This document shows positions 1-8,093 of a stretch of DNA of 64,000 nucleotides, one piece after another. The stretch is from Methanohalophilus portucalensis (lineage in GTDB: Archaea; Halobacteriota; Methanosarcinia; Methanosarcinales; Methanosarcinaceae): assembly GCF_002761295.1 (NCBI RefSeq), contig NZ_CP017881.1, positions 1,797,750-1,861,749 of the forward strand, read 5' to 3'. The notes under the pieces are model-generated. The model was not told the origin of the DNA. It saw only the letters and a list, made by a program, of their open reading frames with translations, and made no database searches. Within the stretch, counting starts at the first letter, position 1, and the number at the start of each line of letters is the position of its first letter. A program made the position numbers and the translations under genes.

Positions 1-817
1 TAAATACGCCCATCCATTGTCTGGACGATAGATATTCACCAAGCACTATCCAGGAAAGCAGGACTGTGCCTGCCGGGTAAAGAGCAGATGTGACCGTGGC
101 AATATCCAGCCTTCCTACCTGACTTGCTGCTGTGAAAAAGATACTGCCTGCAGTGTCACCAATACCTGCGATAAGAATGGGCAGAGCCACTTTTCTAGCT
201 GGTATGCATAGATTACCTTTTGAGAGTAGAAACAATAGCAATATTGTTGCACCTTCAATTTTAGCGACTGCCAGTGTCCAGAAGATCGAAACTCCACTGA
301 AATTGCTGATCGAGATATAAGCCAATCCAAATCCCAGTCCTGCAAGAAAGGGGAGTTTTAGATCACCTGTATTGATTTTTGACATACTGCTGCTGCTTGA
401 AACTAACCAAACACCTACAAGAGCAATACTAAATCCCAAAATTTTATGGAATGCAGGTAAGCCTTCTGTAAAAAGGCTATAAATAACAGGAACAAGAACG
501 GCAACTACCGCTGAAACAGGTGCTACAAGTCCCATTTTCCCCGATGAAAGGCCCTTGTAAAGGGAAAGGATTCCTACATTCCCAAATATCCCTACCAGAA
601 GGGCCCATAAATAATCAATTTTTAGAGGAAAGGGTTCTGAGGTTATGTGGCCTGTAGTAACAAGTAAGAAGAAACCTATGAACTGGGTTATCATAACAAC
701 TATGTAAACACTGGCCTTTCTGGTTGCAATACCGCCGCTGAAGTCTCCCGTACCCCAGGACATAGCAGCTGCAAGACCAAAAACTACGACTAGCAATTCA
801 GCAGGAAATGGAAACAT
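1..817 (-). CDS. EamA/DMT-family membrane transporter (3' end outside window)
   Basis: The frame is open from an ATG at 817 to the window edge, giving about 272 residues of very hydrophobic protein with repeated membrane helices. The N-terminal half has the DMT pattern (a GLAAAMSWGTGDFSGG start) and the second half repeats it, ending near a LGEYLSSRQWMG segment, which matches the conserved loop before the last helix of EamA proteins. Only the last helix or so is missing. The family exports or exchanges small metabolites across the cytoplasmic membrane; the substrate cannot be read from sequence. It stands alone, ahead of the tRNA pair on the same strand. Confidence 0.8.
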   Translation of the reverse strand, partial: MFPFPAELLVVVFGLAAAMSWGTGDFSGGIATRKASVYIVVMITQFIGFFLLVTTGHITSEPFPLKIDYLWALLVGIFGNVGILSLYKGLSSGKMGLVAPVSAVVAVLVPVIYSLFTEGLPAFHKILGFSIALVGVWLVSSSSSMSKINTGDLKLPFLAGLGFGLAYISISNFSGVSIFWTLAVAKIEGATILLLFLLSKGNLCIPARKVALPILIAGIGDTAGSIFFTAASQVGRLDIATVTSALYPAGTVLLSWIVLGEYLSSRQWMGVF

Positions 818-922
818 ATTCCCTAGAATGAGTCTGAACTATTAAATTTGACGATATTGAACAATAACTATGATGCTATTTAAAATTGAAATGAAAGTTG
901 ATATGTCCAAAAGAAGAGTGTA

Positions 923-997
923 TAGCGGGGGATGGATTCGAACCATCGGTCTACGGGTTATGAGCCCGTCGGGATCTCCTGGCTACCCCACCCCGCT
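923..997 (-). tRNA. tRNA-Met (CAT), initiator type, copy 1
   Basis: The 75-nt sequence folds as a full cloverleaf: acceptor AGCGGGG with CCCCGCT, D arm, anticodon arm CGGGCTCATAACCCG, T arm GATGG/CCATC with loop TTCGAAT, and discriminator A. The A1:U72 pair and three consecutive G-C pairs in the anticodon stem mark an archaeal initiator tRNA, not an elongator. CCA is not encoded. A near-identical copy lies 63 bases away. Confidence 0.96.
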
Positions 998-1060
998 ACG
1001 GGTGGATACTCCAACAATCACAATACAGCAAAAATTAGCCATTTCCAATTAAGAGATATA

Positions 1061-1135
1061 TAGCGGGGGATGGATTCGAACCATCGGTCTACGGGTTATG
1101 AGCCCGTCGGGATCTCCTGGCTACCCCACCCCGCT
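1061..1135 (-). tRNA. tRNA-Met (CAT), initiator type, copy 2
   Basis: This is a second copy, identical to the first across the mature sequence as read by eye. It has the same A1:U72 pair and G-C-rich anticodon stem, and the 8-nt 5' leader CCACCCGT is also shared. It lies upstream of copy 1 on the minus strand, so the two may be co-transcribed. A TATA-like stretch (CATTTATGTA) lies about 50 bases upstream. Confidence 0.96.
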
Positions 1136-1270
1136 ACGGGTGGCTTATACTGCGCTTGTCGAGGAACCTGATAAGGGTATTATGGTACATAAATGTTGTG
1201 CATGGAAAAACTATATGAAAAAAGATATAATACAGCACGGTTAAACCAGTCCATAGCAGGAGGAAATTCA

Positions 1271-1969
1271 ATGGCATTACCTGATAAATTCAAATGTGTT
1301 ATTACAAACTGGGATTACATCTATAATCTTTGCAGGGACGTTTCTGAAGACGTTAAAAATTCTGGTTATGAACCTGATATCATTATTGCACTGGCCAGAG
1401 GCGGATGGTTTGCCGGTCGCGTGATGTGTGACTTTCTGGGACTGGATGATCTTACAAGCCTTAAGATCGAACACTATACAGGAACTGCCGTTGCAGGGGA
1501 CGAACCTCTGATACGCTATCCATTGGCAGAAAATGCCGCTACCGGCAAGAAGGTACTCATTGTGGATGATATAACAGACAGTGGCCAGAGTATGCTTCAT
1601 GCAAAGGATTATATTCAGAAGCAGGAACCAAAAGAGATCAGGACCGCTACTCTCCAGTACCTCTATAACTCTGCTATTGATCCTGATTATTGTGGTGAAA
1701 GATTGGAGGAATGGGCATGGATAGTCTATCCCTGGAACTTCATTGAGGATATGACCGACATCATTAATGGTACCATGGAGCGTGAAGAAGCCGAATACTG
1801 GGACATTCCCGCTCTAAAACATGTTCTTTATAAACACCATTCCGTGGAATCCATATCCTTTGAAATCGCCCAGCCCGGACGTCTTGTTGAAGTACTCAGG
1901 GAGATGGAAAGAAGAGGATTTTTAACTTCCGAAACCACAAGGGGCAAAACATTCTGGAAAAAACTTTGA
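1271..1969 (+). CDS. Phosphoribosyltransferase (COG2236-like)
   Basis: A 232-residue type I phosphoribosyltransferase. The PRPP-binding signature VLIVDDITDSGQS is at residues 95-107 and the PPi-loop-like ARGGW at 42-46. The C-terminal half (YPW motif near 158, then a wHTH-like tail) is typical of the archaeal COG2236 group rather than classical Hpt. It probably salvages a purine base with PRPP in the cytoplasm; the base preference is unknown. The start at 1271 is chosen because GGAGG ends about 8 bases before it; the frame runs upstream to 1193 without a ribosome binding site. The next gene, an MTA phosphorylase homologue that releases purine bases, starts 14 bases after the stop, which suggests a salvage operon. 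Confidence 0.85.
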   Translation: MALPDKFKCVITNWDYIYNLCRDVSEDVKNSGYEPDIIIALARGGWFAGRVMCDFLGLDDLTSLKIEHYTGTAVAGDEPLIRYPLAENAATGKKVLIVDDITDSGQSMLHAKDYIQKQEPKEIRTATLQYLYNSAIDPDYCGERLEEWAWIVYPWNFIEDMTDIINGTMEREEAEYWDIPALKHVLYKHHSVESISFEIAQPGRLVEVLREMERRGFLTSETTRGKTFWKKL

Positions 1970-1983
1970 AAAAAGGTGATACA

Positions 1984-2844
1984 TTGAAAGGACATGCTGA
2001 CATTGCAATTATCGGCGGAAGCGGTGTATATGACGCAAATATGTTTGACAACATACGCCAGATAGAGGTGGATACACCTTTTGGCAAACCGTCGGATTCG
2101 ATTACTCTGGGAGATTTTGGAGAAAAGAAGGTCTGTTTCCTGCCACGACATGGAAAAGGACACAGGGTATCTCCAACAAGCCTGAATGCCAGAGCCAACA
2201 TCTTTGCCCTGAAAAAACTTGGTGTCAAACAGATAATAGCCGCCTCTGCTGTTGGAAGCCTGAAAGAAAACATAAAGCCTCTGGACATTGTAATCCCTGA
2301 CCAGATATATGACAGGACAAAACTTCGTCCTTCAACTTTCTTTGATCAAGATATAGTTGCTCACACTGGTTTTGCTGATCCTTTTTGTTCCGGGATGTCA
2401 AATTTGCTTCATAGAATTGCAATTGAAAACGGCTACAACAGTCATCCAGAAGGGACCTATGTATGTATCGAAGGCCCCCAGTTTTCAACCAGAGCCGAAT
2501 CAAATGTTTATAGGTCACTGGGTTTTGATATAATCGGAATGACTGCCACACCTGAGGCAAAACTTGCACGGGAAGCCGAAATCTGCTATAGCACCATTGC
2601 AACTGTAACCGATTATGATGTATGGCACGAAGAAGATGTGACTATGGAAACAATCATTGGAAATGTAATAAAAAACGAAAAAGCAGTTAGAACTATTATT
2701 CGTCAGGCACTTGAATCCCTTGATATTGAGCAGGATTGTGAATGCAGACATGCTCTTGATGGAGCAATAATGACTGATTCTGAGATGATACCTTACGAAA
2801 CAAAGTATAGATTAAAAACCCTTATTGGCAAATATATCAACTAA
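1984..2844 (+). CDS. mtnP: S-methyl-5'-thioadenosine/thioinosine phosphorylase family
   Basis: A 286-residue member of the PNP/MTAP (type 2) phosphorylase family. Visible motifs are IIGGSGVYD near the N-terminus (phosphate loop), PRHGKGHRVSPTSLNARAN (substrate site) and the CIEGPQFSTRAES segment. It cleaves methylthioadenosine or a related nucleoside with phosphate, giving a free base and a sugar phosphate. TTG at 1984 is the likely start because GGTGA lies 4 bases before it; a TTG at 1966 overlaps the previous stop but has no SD. In several methanogens this family acts on methylthioinosine, so the exact base is open. A second, more divergent paralogue is at 61929-62699. Confidence 0.9.
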   Translation: MKGHADIAIIGGSGVYDANMFDNIRQIEVDTPFGKPSDSITLGDFGEKKVCFLPRHGKGHRVSPTSLNARANIFALKKLGVKQIIAASAVGSLKENIKPLDIVIPDQIYDRTKLRPSTFFDQDIVAHTGFADPFCSGMSNLLHRIAIENGYNSHPEGTYVCIEGPQFSTRAESNVYRSLGFDIIGMTATPEAKLAREAEICYSTIATVTDYDVWHEEDVTMETIIGNVIKNEKAVRTIIRQALESLDIEQDCECRHALDGAIMTDSEMIPYETKYRLKTLIGKYIN

Positions 2845-2905
2845 AATAAGCCATTTACTCGTAAGGGTTAAAAGACAGATAGCCAAATAGTAAACCGGTG
2901 AACTA

Positions 2906-3334
2906 ATGCCTCACAAATGTACTAAATGTGAGACTGTATTTGAAGACGGGGCCGAAGTTATCCTCAATGGCTGCCCTAACTGTGGATGGAACAAATTTCT
3001 CTACGTAAGCAATGAGTCCGAAAAGGAAGCTGATGAAGTTGAGAAAGGTAGTGAAACCACAAAAGAAGTTACTGAGGAAAAAGAAAAGACATCTCCTTCC
3101 GAAGAATTCATTCATGAAGTTGATGAATTTATAGGAATTGAGCATAAAGAAAGCACCATTATCGAAGACGATGGGGAGAAAGTTGAATCTGTACGTATTA
3201 TTGGACCGGGGTCCTACGAGTTGAACCTGGATTCTCTGCTTGAACGCGATGAGATCATCATGGCAATCAAGGAAAACGGGACCTATGCAGTAGATCTGGC
3301 CTCCACATTCCACGGCAAGCGCAAGAAAAAATGA
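2906..3334 (+). CDS. Zinc-ribbon protein, OapC/ArvC-like
   Basis: A 142-residue acidic protein with an N-terminal zinc ribbon (C5, C8, C23, C26, knuckles CTKC and CPNC), a Glu/Lys-rich low-complexity linker (about 35-70), and a C-terminal conserved segment around 85-140 ending in a basic tail. This order fits the archaeal COG3364 family, often named OapC/ArvC and usually encoded with OapB/ArvB GTPase-linked genes; those partners are not in this window. A GGTGA ribosome binding site precedes the ATG. Its molecular role is not established. Confidence 0.75.
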   Translation: MPHKCTKCETVFEDGAEVILNGCPNCGWNKFLYVSNESEKEADEVEKGSETTKEVTEEKEKTSPSEEFIHEVDEFIGIEHKESTIIEDDGEKVESVRIIGPGSYELNLDSLLERDEIIMAIKENGTYAVDLASTFHGKRKKK

Positions 3335-3349
3335 TATTATTCCTTTTTC

Positions 3350-4123
3350 ATGGTAAAACCAATGGTACTGCCTGAACAACGTTTCTGGGAAGTTGACCTT
3401 TTACGGGGCTGTGCCATTGTCCTCATGATTATATATCATACGTTCTATGATCTGGACCTGCTGGGTAATTTTTCTTTCGCGATAAACCAGGGCAAATTAT
3501 GGATAATCGGTAGAAGTTCAGCTTTTCTTTTTATATATACTGCAGGAATTGCCCTGAGCCTTAGTTATTCACGATACCGGTTGAAGCATCACGAAAACAG
3601 AAATCCCTGGCACAAATATGCAAAAAGGGGAATTCGGATATTTCTCTGGGGGAGCCTTATTACTTTGGTCAGCTGGTTTGCGTATCCCTCCATGCCAATC
3701 ATTTTCGGGATTCTGCATTTTTTGGGGATCTCAATAATAATTGCCTATCCGTTGATTGAAAAGAAACATGCCAACCTAATTGTCGCGGGAGTTGTTATCA
3801 CAATTGGGTTTTACCTGAAGACAATACGTGTGGCTGATGACTGGTTTTTGTGGCTGGGACTGCATTCCACATCATTCCAGACACTGGATTACTTTCCCCT
3901 GCTTCCCTGGTTTGGCCTTGTGCTGATAGGAATTGCCACCAGCAATCACCTGTATCCGGCCTATGAAAGAAGATTTAACATTCCTGATATGACAGGCTTT
4001 GCCCCGGTAAGACTGCTCACTGCAATGGGAAAAAGGTCCCTTGCAATGTACCTGTTGCACCAGCCGGCCATAATCCTGGTCCTTTACCTGCTGGGTCTGA
4101 TCAGTTTTCCATTTTCATTCTGA
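3350..4123 (+). CDS. DUF1624/HGSNAT-like membrane protein
   Basis: A 257-residue polytopic membrane protein with about seven hydrophobic helices. It begins with the family signature RFWEVDLLRGCAIVLMIIYH (residues 11-30), as in the catalytic-domain family of heparan-alpha-glucosaminide N-acetyltransferase and its prokaryotic DUF1624 relatives. Those proteins are thought to move acyl groups across the membrane onto sugars; the substrate here is unknown. A second in-frame ATG 12 bases downstream is an alternative start. Its last 40 bases overlap the convergent DNA polymerase IV gene. Confidence 0.8.
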   Translation: MVKPMVLPEQRFWEVDLLRGCAIVLMIIYHTFYDLDLLGNFSFAINQGKLWIIGRSSAFLFIYTAGIALSLSYSRYRLKHHENRNPWHKYAKRGIRIFLWGSLITLVSWFAYPSMPIIFGILHFLGISIIIAYPLIEKKHANLIVAGVVITIGFYLKTIRVADDWFLWLGLHSTSFQTLDYFPLLPWFGLVLIGIATSNHLYPAYERRFNIPDMTGFAPVRLLTAMGKRSLAMYLLHQPAIILVLYLLGLISFPFSF

Positions 4124-5214
4124 TCTCCTCTTATGAAATCTTCCAGGGTAGTCTGTTGAGAATCTATCTTCATCAGGCTCGAAACACCTATCCCGATAAG
4201 CCTTACCTTCTTCTTGCAGCTGAATTCCTGTAACATACGGGTGCCTATCTTGCATATCACAGAAAGGTCATTGCTGGTTGCCCTGAGAGAAAAAGCCCGT
4301 GTGTATGTAGTAAAATCCTCGAACCGTATCTTTAGGTTGACAGTACGGAACACATAACCATGCCTGACCAGCCTGCTGTGTACCTGTTGTGCAAGCCTGT
4401 CCATAGTTTCCCTTAATAGTTCCATATCCCCGACATCTTCTTCAAAGGTATCCTCCTTGCTGATGGATTTAACCTCACTTTTACCGGCCACCTTACTGTG
4501 ATAATTACCCAGCGCCATCTGGCGCAATTTAAGGGCGGATTTGCCCAGACGGGATACTAGCAGTTGCACATCGGTGCGTGCAAGGTCCCCAATGGTCCGG
4601 ATACCCATTTTTCCCAGGATCTCACGGGTACGCCTGCCTACACCGGGAATGGCAGATACTTCCATCGGAAACAGGAATTCCTGTACAGTTTCAGGCTGCA
4701 CAACTGTCAGGCCATCGGGCTTTTGGTAATCAGAAGCAATCTTAGCCACAATCTTGTTGGGTGCTACCCCGATAGAACAGGTGAGATTCTTGTCATCATA
4801 CATCTCTTTCTTTATCCTGAGAGCAAGGTCCTGTGCCTCAGTGTAGGTTTTCACAATATCAGTAACATCCAGATATGCTTCATCCACACTTACCTGCTGG
4901 AAAACAGAAGTGTAGCGCTGCAGCAGAAGCATTATATTTTCCGATGCCTGCTTATAGAGGGGCATATTCACCCGCAAAAAGACTGCATCCGGACAAAGCA
5001 TGTAGGCTTTCGAAATAGGCATTGCCGAATGGATGCCGTACTTGCGCGCCTCGTAGGAACACGTACTTACCACACCCCTTCCTTCCCCTTTTTTTGGGTC
5101 AGACCCAACCACGACTGGGAGCCCCTTAAGGGATGGTCTTTCACGCACTTCTACCGAGGAGAAAAAACTGTCCATATCAATATGGAAAATTATTCGGGAC
5201 GGAGGCATCTGCAT
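4084..5214 (-). CDS. dinB: DNA polymerase IV (Y-family translesion polymerase)
   Basis: A 376-residue Y-family polymerase. Catalytic carboxylates are in IFHIDMDSFF (D13, with D15 in the same motif) and SVDEAYLD (D111, E112), followed by helix-hairpin-helix segments (IPGVGRRTREILG) and a little-finger domain. It copies past damaged bases without proofreading. The C-terminus has QQTTLEDFI at 353-361, a good match to an archaeal PCNA-interacting peptide, so it is probably recruited by the sliding clamp. The tail overlaps the convergent DUF1624 gene by 40 bases. The second Met (residue 3) is also a possible start. Confidence 0.95.
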   Translation of the reverse strand: MQMPPSRIIFHIDMDSFFSSVEVRERPSLKGLPVVVGSDPKKGEGRGVVSTCSYEARKYGIHSAMPISKAYMLCPDAVFLRVNMPLYKQASENIMLLLQRYTSVFQQVSVDEAYLDVTDIVKTYTEAQDLALRIKKEMYDDKNLTCSIGVAPNKIVAKIASDYQKPDGLTVVQPETVQEFLFPMEVSAIPGVGRRTREILGKMGIRTIGDLARTDVQLLVSRLGKSALKLRQMALGNYHSKVAGKSEVKSISKEDTFEEDVGDMELLRETMDRLAQQVHSRLVRHGYVFRTVNLKIRFEDFTTYTRAFSLRATSNDLSVICKIGTRMLQEFSCKKKVRLIGIGVSSLMKIDSQQTTLEDFIRGDQNENGKLIRPSR

Positions 5215-5277
5215 ATCTTCTGTTGTCCAGAATTAAAATGTTTTCACCAGATAGCATGATACCTGTAAATTGAACTA

Positions 5278-5297
5278 CTCCAAGCTTACGCATGGAG
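5278..5297 (-). repeat. Right-end hairpin of the tnpB element, probable 3' scaffold of its guide RNA
   Basis: On the element strand CTCCA pairs with TGGAG around a 10-nt loop that includes the tnpB stop codon, followed by GTAGTTCAA. TnpB nucleases use a right-end-derived RNA whose 3' part is this region and whose guide is the flanking DNA. The guide would then begin near 5269 and read towards lower coordinates. The family behaviour is established; the exact end is inferred. Confidence 0.5.
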
Positions 5298-6545
5298 ATT
5301 CCTACGAGTTGTTATGTCATTCATAGGATGTATTTGGGACACATCAAATGTCAATAACCCTGTTTGTCGTAGATTATGAGCAAAATGTTCATAGCCTGTC
5401 CAGGTGGCATAATTGGATAGGTAACGTATCATGATATTGATAGCACTGTTTCTATCTCTATCAATAACGTTACCACAATCACATGTCATATCACGTCTAT
5501 ATAATGGCATATCATGTTGTTTTCCACAAACATAACATGATTTTGACGTATATCTTTCATCAATTTTAACTACTTGTTTACCTATAAGTTCTGCTTTATA
5601 GGTGAGAAATTCGATGAAACGTGATAAATAACCATTATTTTGTGTAGAGCGGTTCAACGATCTTGATTTCGATTTGCCCATGTTTTTAACGTTGAGTTCA
5701 CCTACAATAATTGTATTGGCTTTTGTATTCTCTACCATTGATTTTGATAATTTATGTTGCCAATCTTTTATCTGATTGTTTTTCTTTTTGACCATAGTAC
5801 GAATGGTTTTGTTTAATCTGAACCATTTTTTACTGTATTTTTTGCAATGGTCACGCCTTGATTGAACTGCACTGATTTTAGAATCCCAATATAAATCATA
5901 TCGTGGATTGTTTATTTCAAAAAATTTTCCTTTATCATTTATTGCAGTAATCGTTTTGGTAATCCCTAAATCAATTGCTTGAAAATGATTATTTTGAACA
6001 TAAGGTACATTGATTTCAGGTTCATACGTAATAGTGACAAAGAAATCTCCATTGCCCTTTTTATCTTCATTGAATATTTCGATTTGTTTGATTTTCAAAT
6101 TTGATATATCTTGTTCAATATCAATAATCAAATCTTCATTATTCATTTTATGTGAAAATCTAATTGTATTTCCAACTACTTTGAAACCACTCTGATTATA
6201 TGTTATTGTAAAAAAGTATTTACGACTTCTAAATCGTGGAGTTCTTGCTTTTTTATCTCCATTTTTCCGGAGACCAAAGAATGATTTGTAATTGGCATCT
6301 AATTTACGCAAAACCATCTGACATGTTTTAGAGTAAAGAATATTTATATCAGGATTTTCTTCTTTAATTTGTGGTAAATTATTCTGTTGTTTTGTATATG
6401 AAATGGATTTTTTATCATATTTCCATATATCTTTTCTTTCAGATAATGCAATATTATAAAGATATGTACATGCATTGGATAACTCCCAAAGCATATTCTT
6501 TTGTAATTCAGTTGGATGAATTTTGTATTTCTTTGTTAATTGCAT
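5286..6545 (-). CDS. tnpB: RNA-guided nuclease TnpB (IS605 OrfB family)
   Basis: A full-length 419-residue TnpB. The RuvC-like catalytic residues are in place: D192 in IDLGITKT, E283 in VGELNVKNMG, and D362/D364 in IDRDRNSAIN. A zinc ribbon (C337, C340, C355, C357) sits between the last two, and the N-terminal helix-turn-helix/REC-like part (QKNMLWELSNACTYLYN) is intact. TnpB cuts DNA next to a short target motif under guidance of an RNA from the element's right end, helping the element persist. The gene is AT-richer and more lysine-rich than its neighbours, consistent with transfer. No frameshift or lost residue is visible. Confidence 0.94.
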   Translation of the reverse strand: MQLTKKYKIHPTELQKNMLWELSNACTYLYNIALSERKDIWKYDKKSISYTKQQNNLPQIKEENPDINILYSKTCQMVLRKLDANYKSFFGLRKNGDKKARTPRFRSRKYFFTITYNQSGFKVVGNTIRFSHKMNNEDLIIDIEQDISNLKIKQIEIFNEDKKGNGDFFVTITYEPEINVPYVQNNHFQAIDLGITKTITAINDKGKFFEINNPRYDLYWDSKISAVQSRRDHCKKYSKKWFRLNKTIRTMVKKKNNQIKDWQHKLSKSMVENTKANTIIVGELNVKNMGKSKSRSLNRSTQNNGYLSRFIEFLTYKAELIGKQVVKIDERYTSKSCYVCGKQHDMPLYRRDMTCDCGNVIDRDRNSAINIMIRYLSNYATWTGYEHFAHNLRQTGLLTFDVSQIHPMNDITTRRNLHA

Positions 6546-6723
6546 TATTTACCCTGATAAAGGATTCACAAAGCATCTCTTCTATATTTTACACATTGCA
6601 CAAAATGATATTACAGTGAATAAATAGAATGACTACCTTTATCCAGTTTATAGTTCATAGTTACATATATAAATATTGCCATAAGTAACTTATGCAATTA
6701 TATTATTATAGCACGGCTTTCAT

Positions 6724-6743
6724 CCCCCACCTTACGGAGGGGG
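6724..6743. repeat. Left-end hairpin upstream of tnpB
   Basis: Plus-strand CCCCCACC pairs with GGAGGGGG (one A-A mismatch) around a TTAC tetraloop. The CTTACG core matches the right-end hairpin. The 298 bases between tnpB and the aminopeptidase hold this hairpin and otherwise AT-rich sequence with no supported gene. A role as terminator cannot be excluded. Confidence 0.5.
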
Positions 6744-6843
6744 ACTTCTCGCCTGTTGAGTTAAATAATCCTTTCACCACTTACTCAAAACTATTTATCT
6801 CTGGAGAACTATTAAACCTAAAAGAAACAAGGAAGGTATACAA

Positions 6844-7896
6844 ATGGAAATAGAAAAACTTCTTGAAGAACTGGCTAACGCCCACGGAATTTCCGGCAAT
6901 GAAGAAAGTATCCGCAAAATCATGGAAAGGGAAATCAAGCCCTATGTCGATACTATAGAAGTAGATAAAATGGGAAACCTCATAGGTACTAAAAAGGGCA
7001 CAGGTCCTTCCATTATGCTTGCTGCACATATGGATGAGATCGGGCTTATGGTTAAATACGTCGATGAGAACGGATTTCTCCGATTTGTGACTATCGGTGG
7101 CTGGTTTGACCAGACCCTGCACAGCCAGCGTGTCATGGTGCACACTACCAAGAGACCTATCCCGGGTGTCATTGGTTCCAAACCCCCTCACGTAATGAAA
7201 GATGAGGATAAAAAGAAACCGATAAAGGCAGAAGAAATGTTTGTGGATGTGGGGGCAAAGGACAAGGAAGATGCCGAAAACTTAGGAATCGAAGTTGGTA
7301 CACCCATTTCTATAGACAGGAACTTCGTTGCATTACAAAATGGTCTCTACACCTCCAAAGCCTTTGATAACCGGGTTGGAGTGGCCATGGTGATCGACGC
7401 CCTGAAACAGATTTCCGAGATGGATATTGATGCCACAATTTATGCTGTGGGAACGGTCCAGGAAGAGGTGGGACTTAAAGGTGCACGCACATCTGCTTTC
7501 GGTCTGAATCCGGATATTGCAATTGCAACAGATGTCACCATCCCCGGTGACCATCCCGGCATAGAAAAGAAAGATTCAGCCCTGGAAGTTGGCAAGGGTC
7601 CGGTAATTACTGTAGTTGATGGTGCTGGCAGGGGCCTGATGGCAGACAAGCAGGTTGTCAAATGGCTAAAAGAAACAGCACAGGAAAATGACCTGCCCCA
7701 CCAGCTCGATGTGGGAGACGGAGGAACCACCGACGCAACCGCAATACACCTGACAAGGGACGGTGTGCCCTCAAGTACTATCAGTGTGGCTGCAAGATAT
7801 ATTCACTCACCGGTAGAAGTGATTTCCATTGATGACCTTAAAGCAAGCGCCTCTCTTGTTGCAAAAGCAGCTAAAAATGTAGGGAAGTATTTCTAA
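6844..7896 (+). CDS. M42 family metallo-aminopeptidase (TET-type)
   Basis: A 350-residue M42 peptidase. All metal and catalytic positions are visible: H62 and D64 in AAHMDEIG, bridging D175 in KAFDNRVG, E207/E208 in VQEEVG, D230 in IATDVT and H321 in YIHSP. The inserted beta-domain lies at about 70-165. These cytoplasmic dodecamers trim peptides, for example proteasome products, from the N-terminus. An AAGGAGG-like site is weak, but the ATG is the only reasonable start. A hairpin terminator overlaps the stop codon, so this is a single-gene transcript. Confidence 0.92.
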   Translation: MEIEKLLEELANAHGISGNEESIRKIMEREIKPYVDTIEVDKMGNLIGTKKGTGPSIMLAAHMDEIGLMVKYVDENGFLRFVTIGGWFDQTLHSQRVMVHTTKRPIPGVIGSKPPHVMKDEDKKKPIKAEEMFVDVGAKDKEDAENLGIEVGTPISIDRNFVALQNGLYTSKAFDNRVGVAMVIDALKQISEMDIDATIYAVGTVQEEVGLKGARTSAFGLNPDIAIATDVTIPGDHPGIEKKDSALEVGKGPVITVVDGAGRGLMADKQVVKWLKETAQENDLPHQLDVGDGGTTDATAIHLTRDGVPSSTISVAARYIHSPVEVISIDDLKASASLVAKAAKNVGKYF

Positions 7897-7917
7897 TACT
7901 TCTCCAATTATTTTTTT
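7884..7917 (+). terminator. Hairpin plus T-tract after the M42 peptidase gene
   Basis: GAAGTAT and ATACTTC form a perfect 7-bp stem around a 5-nt loop, overlapping the stop codon, and a run of seven T follows 8 bases later. Archaeal termination mainly needs the T-run; the stem may be incidental but fits. Confidence 0.6.
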
Positions 7918-8031
7918 ACATTAAAAACGACTTATACCATCAATTATTTTAATAATAGAATTCTACTTTTCACAGCATTTCATGATTATACTTTTTGTAT
8001 GCATGAAAGGCTGACAGTCATGTGGCCAACG

Positions 8032-8047
8032 CGAACTTATATTTAAT
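8032..8047 (+). promoter_or_regulatory. TATA/BRE promoter of the cimA-ilvBNC operon
   Basis: CGAACTTATATTTAAT fits an archaeal BRE-TATA element. A start about 25 bases downstream would leave a leader of roughly 25-30 nt before cimA. The surrounding 200-base spacer (7897-8093) holds no gene but has CATGTGG/CACATGG words either side of the TATA box that could be operator half-sites. Confidence 0.6.
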
Positions 8048-8093
8048 ATGAACGTGTCACATGGTTGCACAATATTCATAAAAATCGTGAGGG

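Larger units (their letters stand above)
5270..6765 (-). mobile_element. IS605/IS1341-type element carrying only tnpB (ends approximate)
   Basis: A tnpB gene is bracketed by two short hairpins that share a CTTACG core (plus strand): one straddles the tnpB stop and one lies about 180 bases upstream of its start. The low-coordinate side ends in GTAGTTCAA on the element strand, which resembles known right ends of IS1341-like elements. No tnpA is present, so the element would need TnpA in trans. The outer left boundary is a guess: a TTTAA on the element strand near 6765 could be the target motif. It separates dinB from the aminopeptidase gene. Confidence 0.6.

Noticed and set aside
870..1052. Short plus-strand open frame
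   Set aside because: It runs through the initiator tRNA in the opposite strand; the frame is a by-product of the tRNA sequence.
6371..6619. Possible tnpA or other gene beside tnpB on the plus strand
   Set aside because: It overlaps tnpB antisense, lacks the TnpA HUH and Tyr motifs and has no ribosome site.
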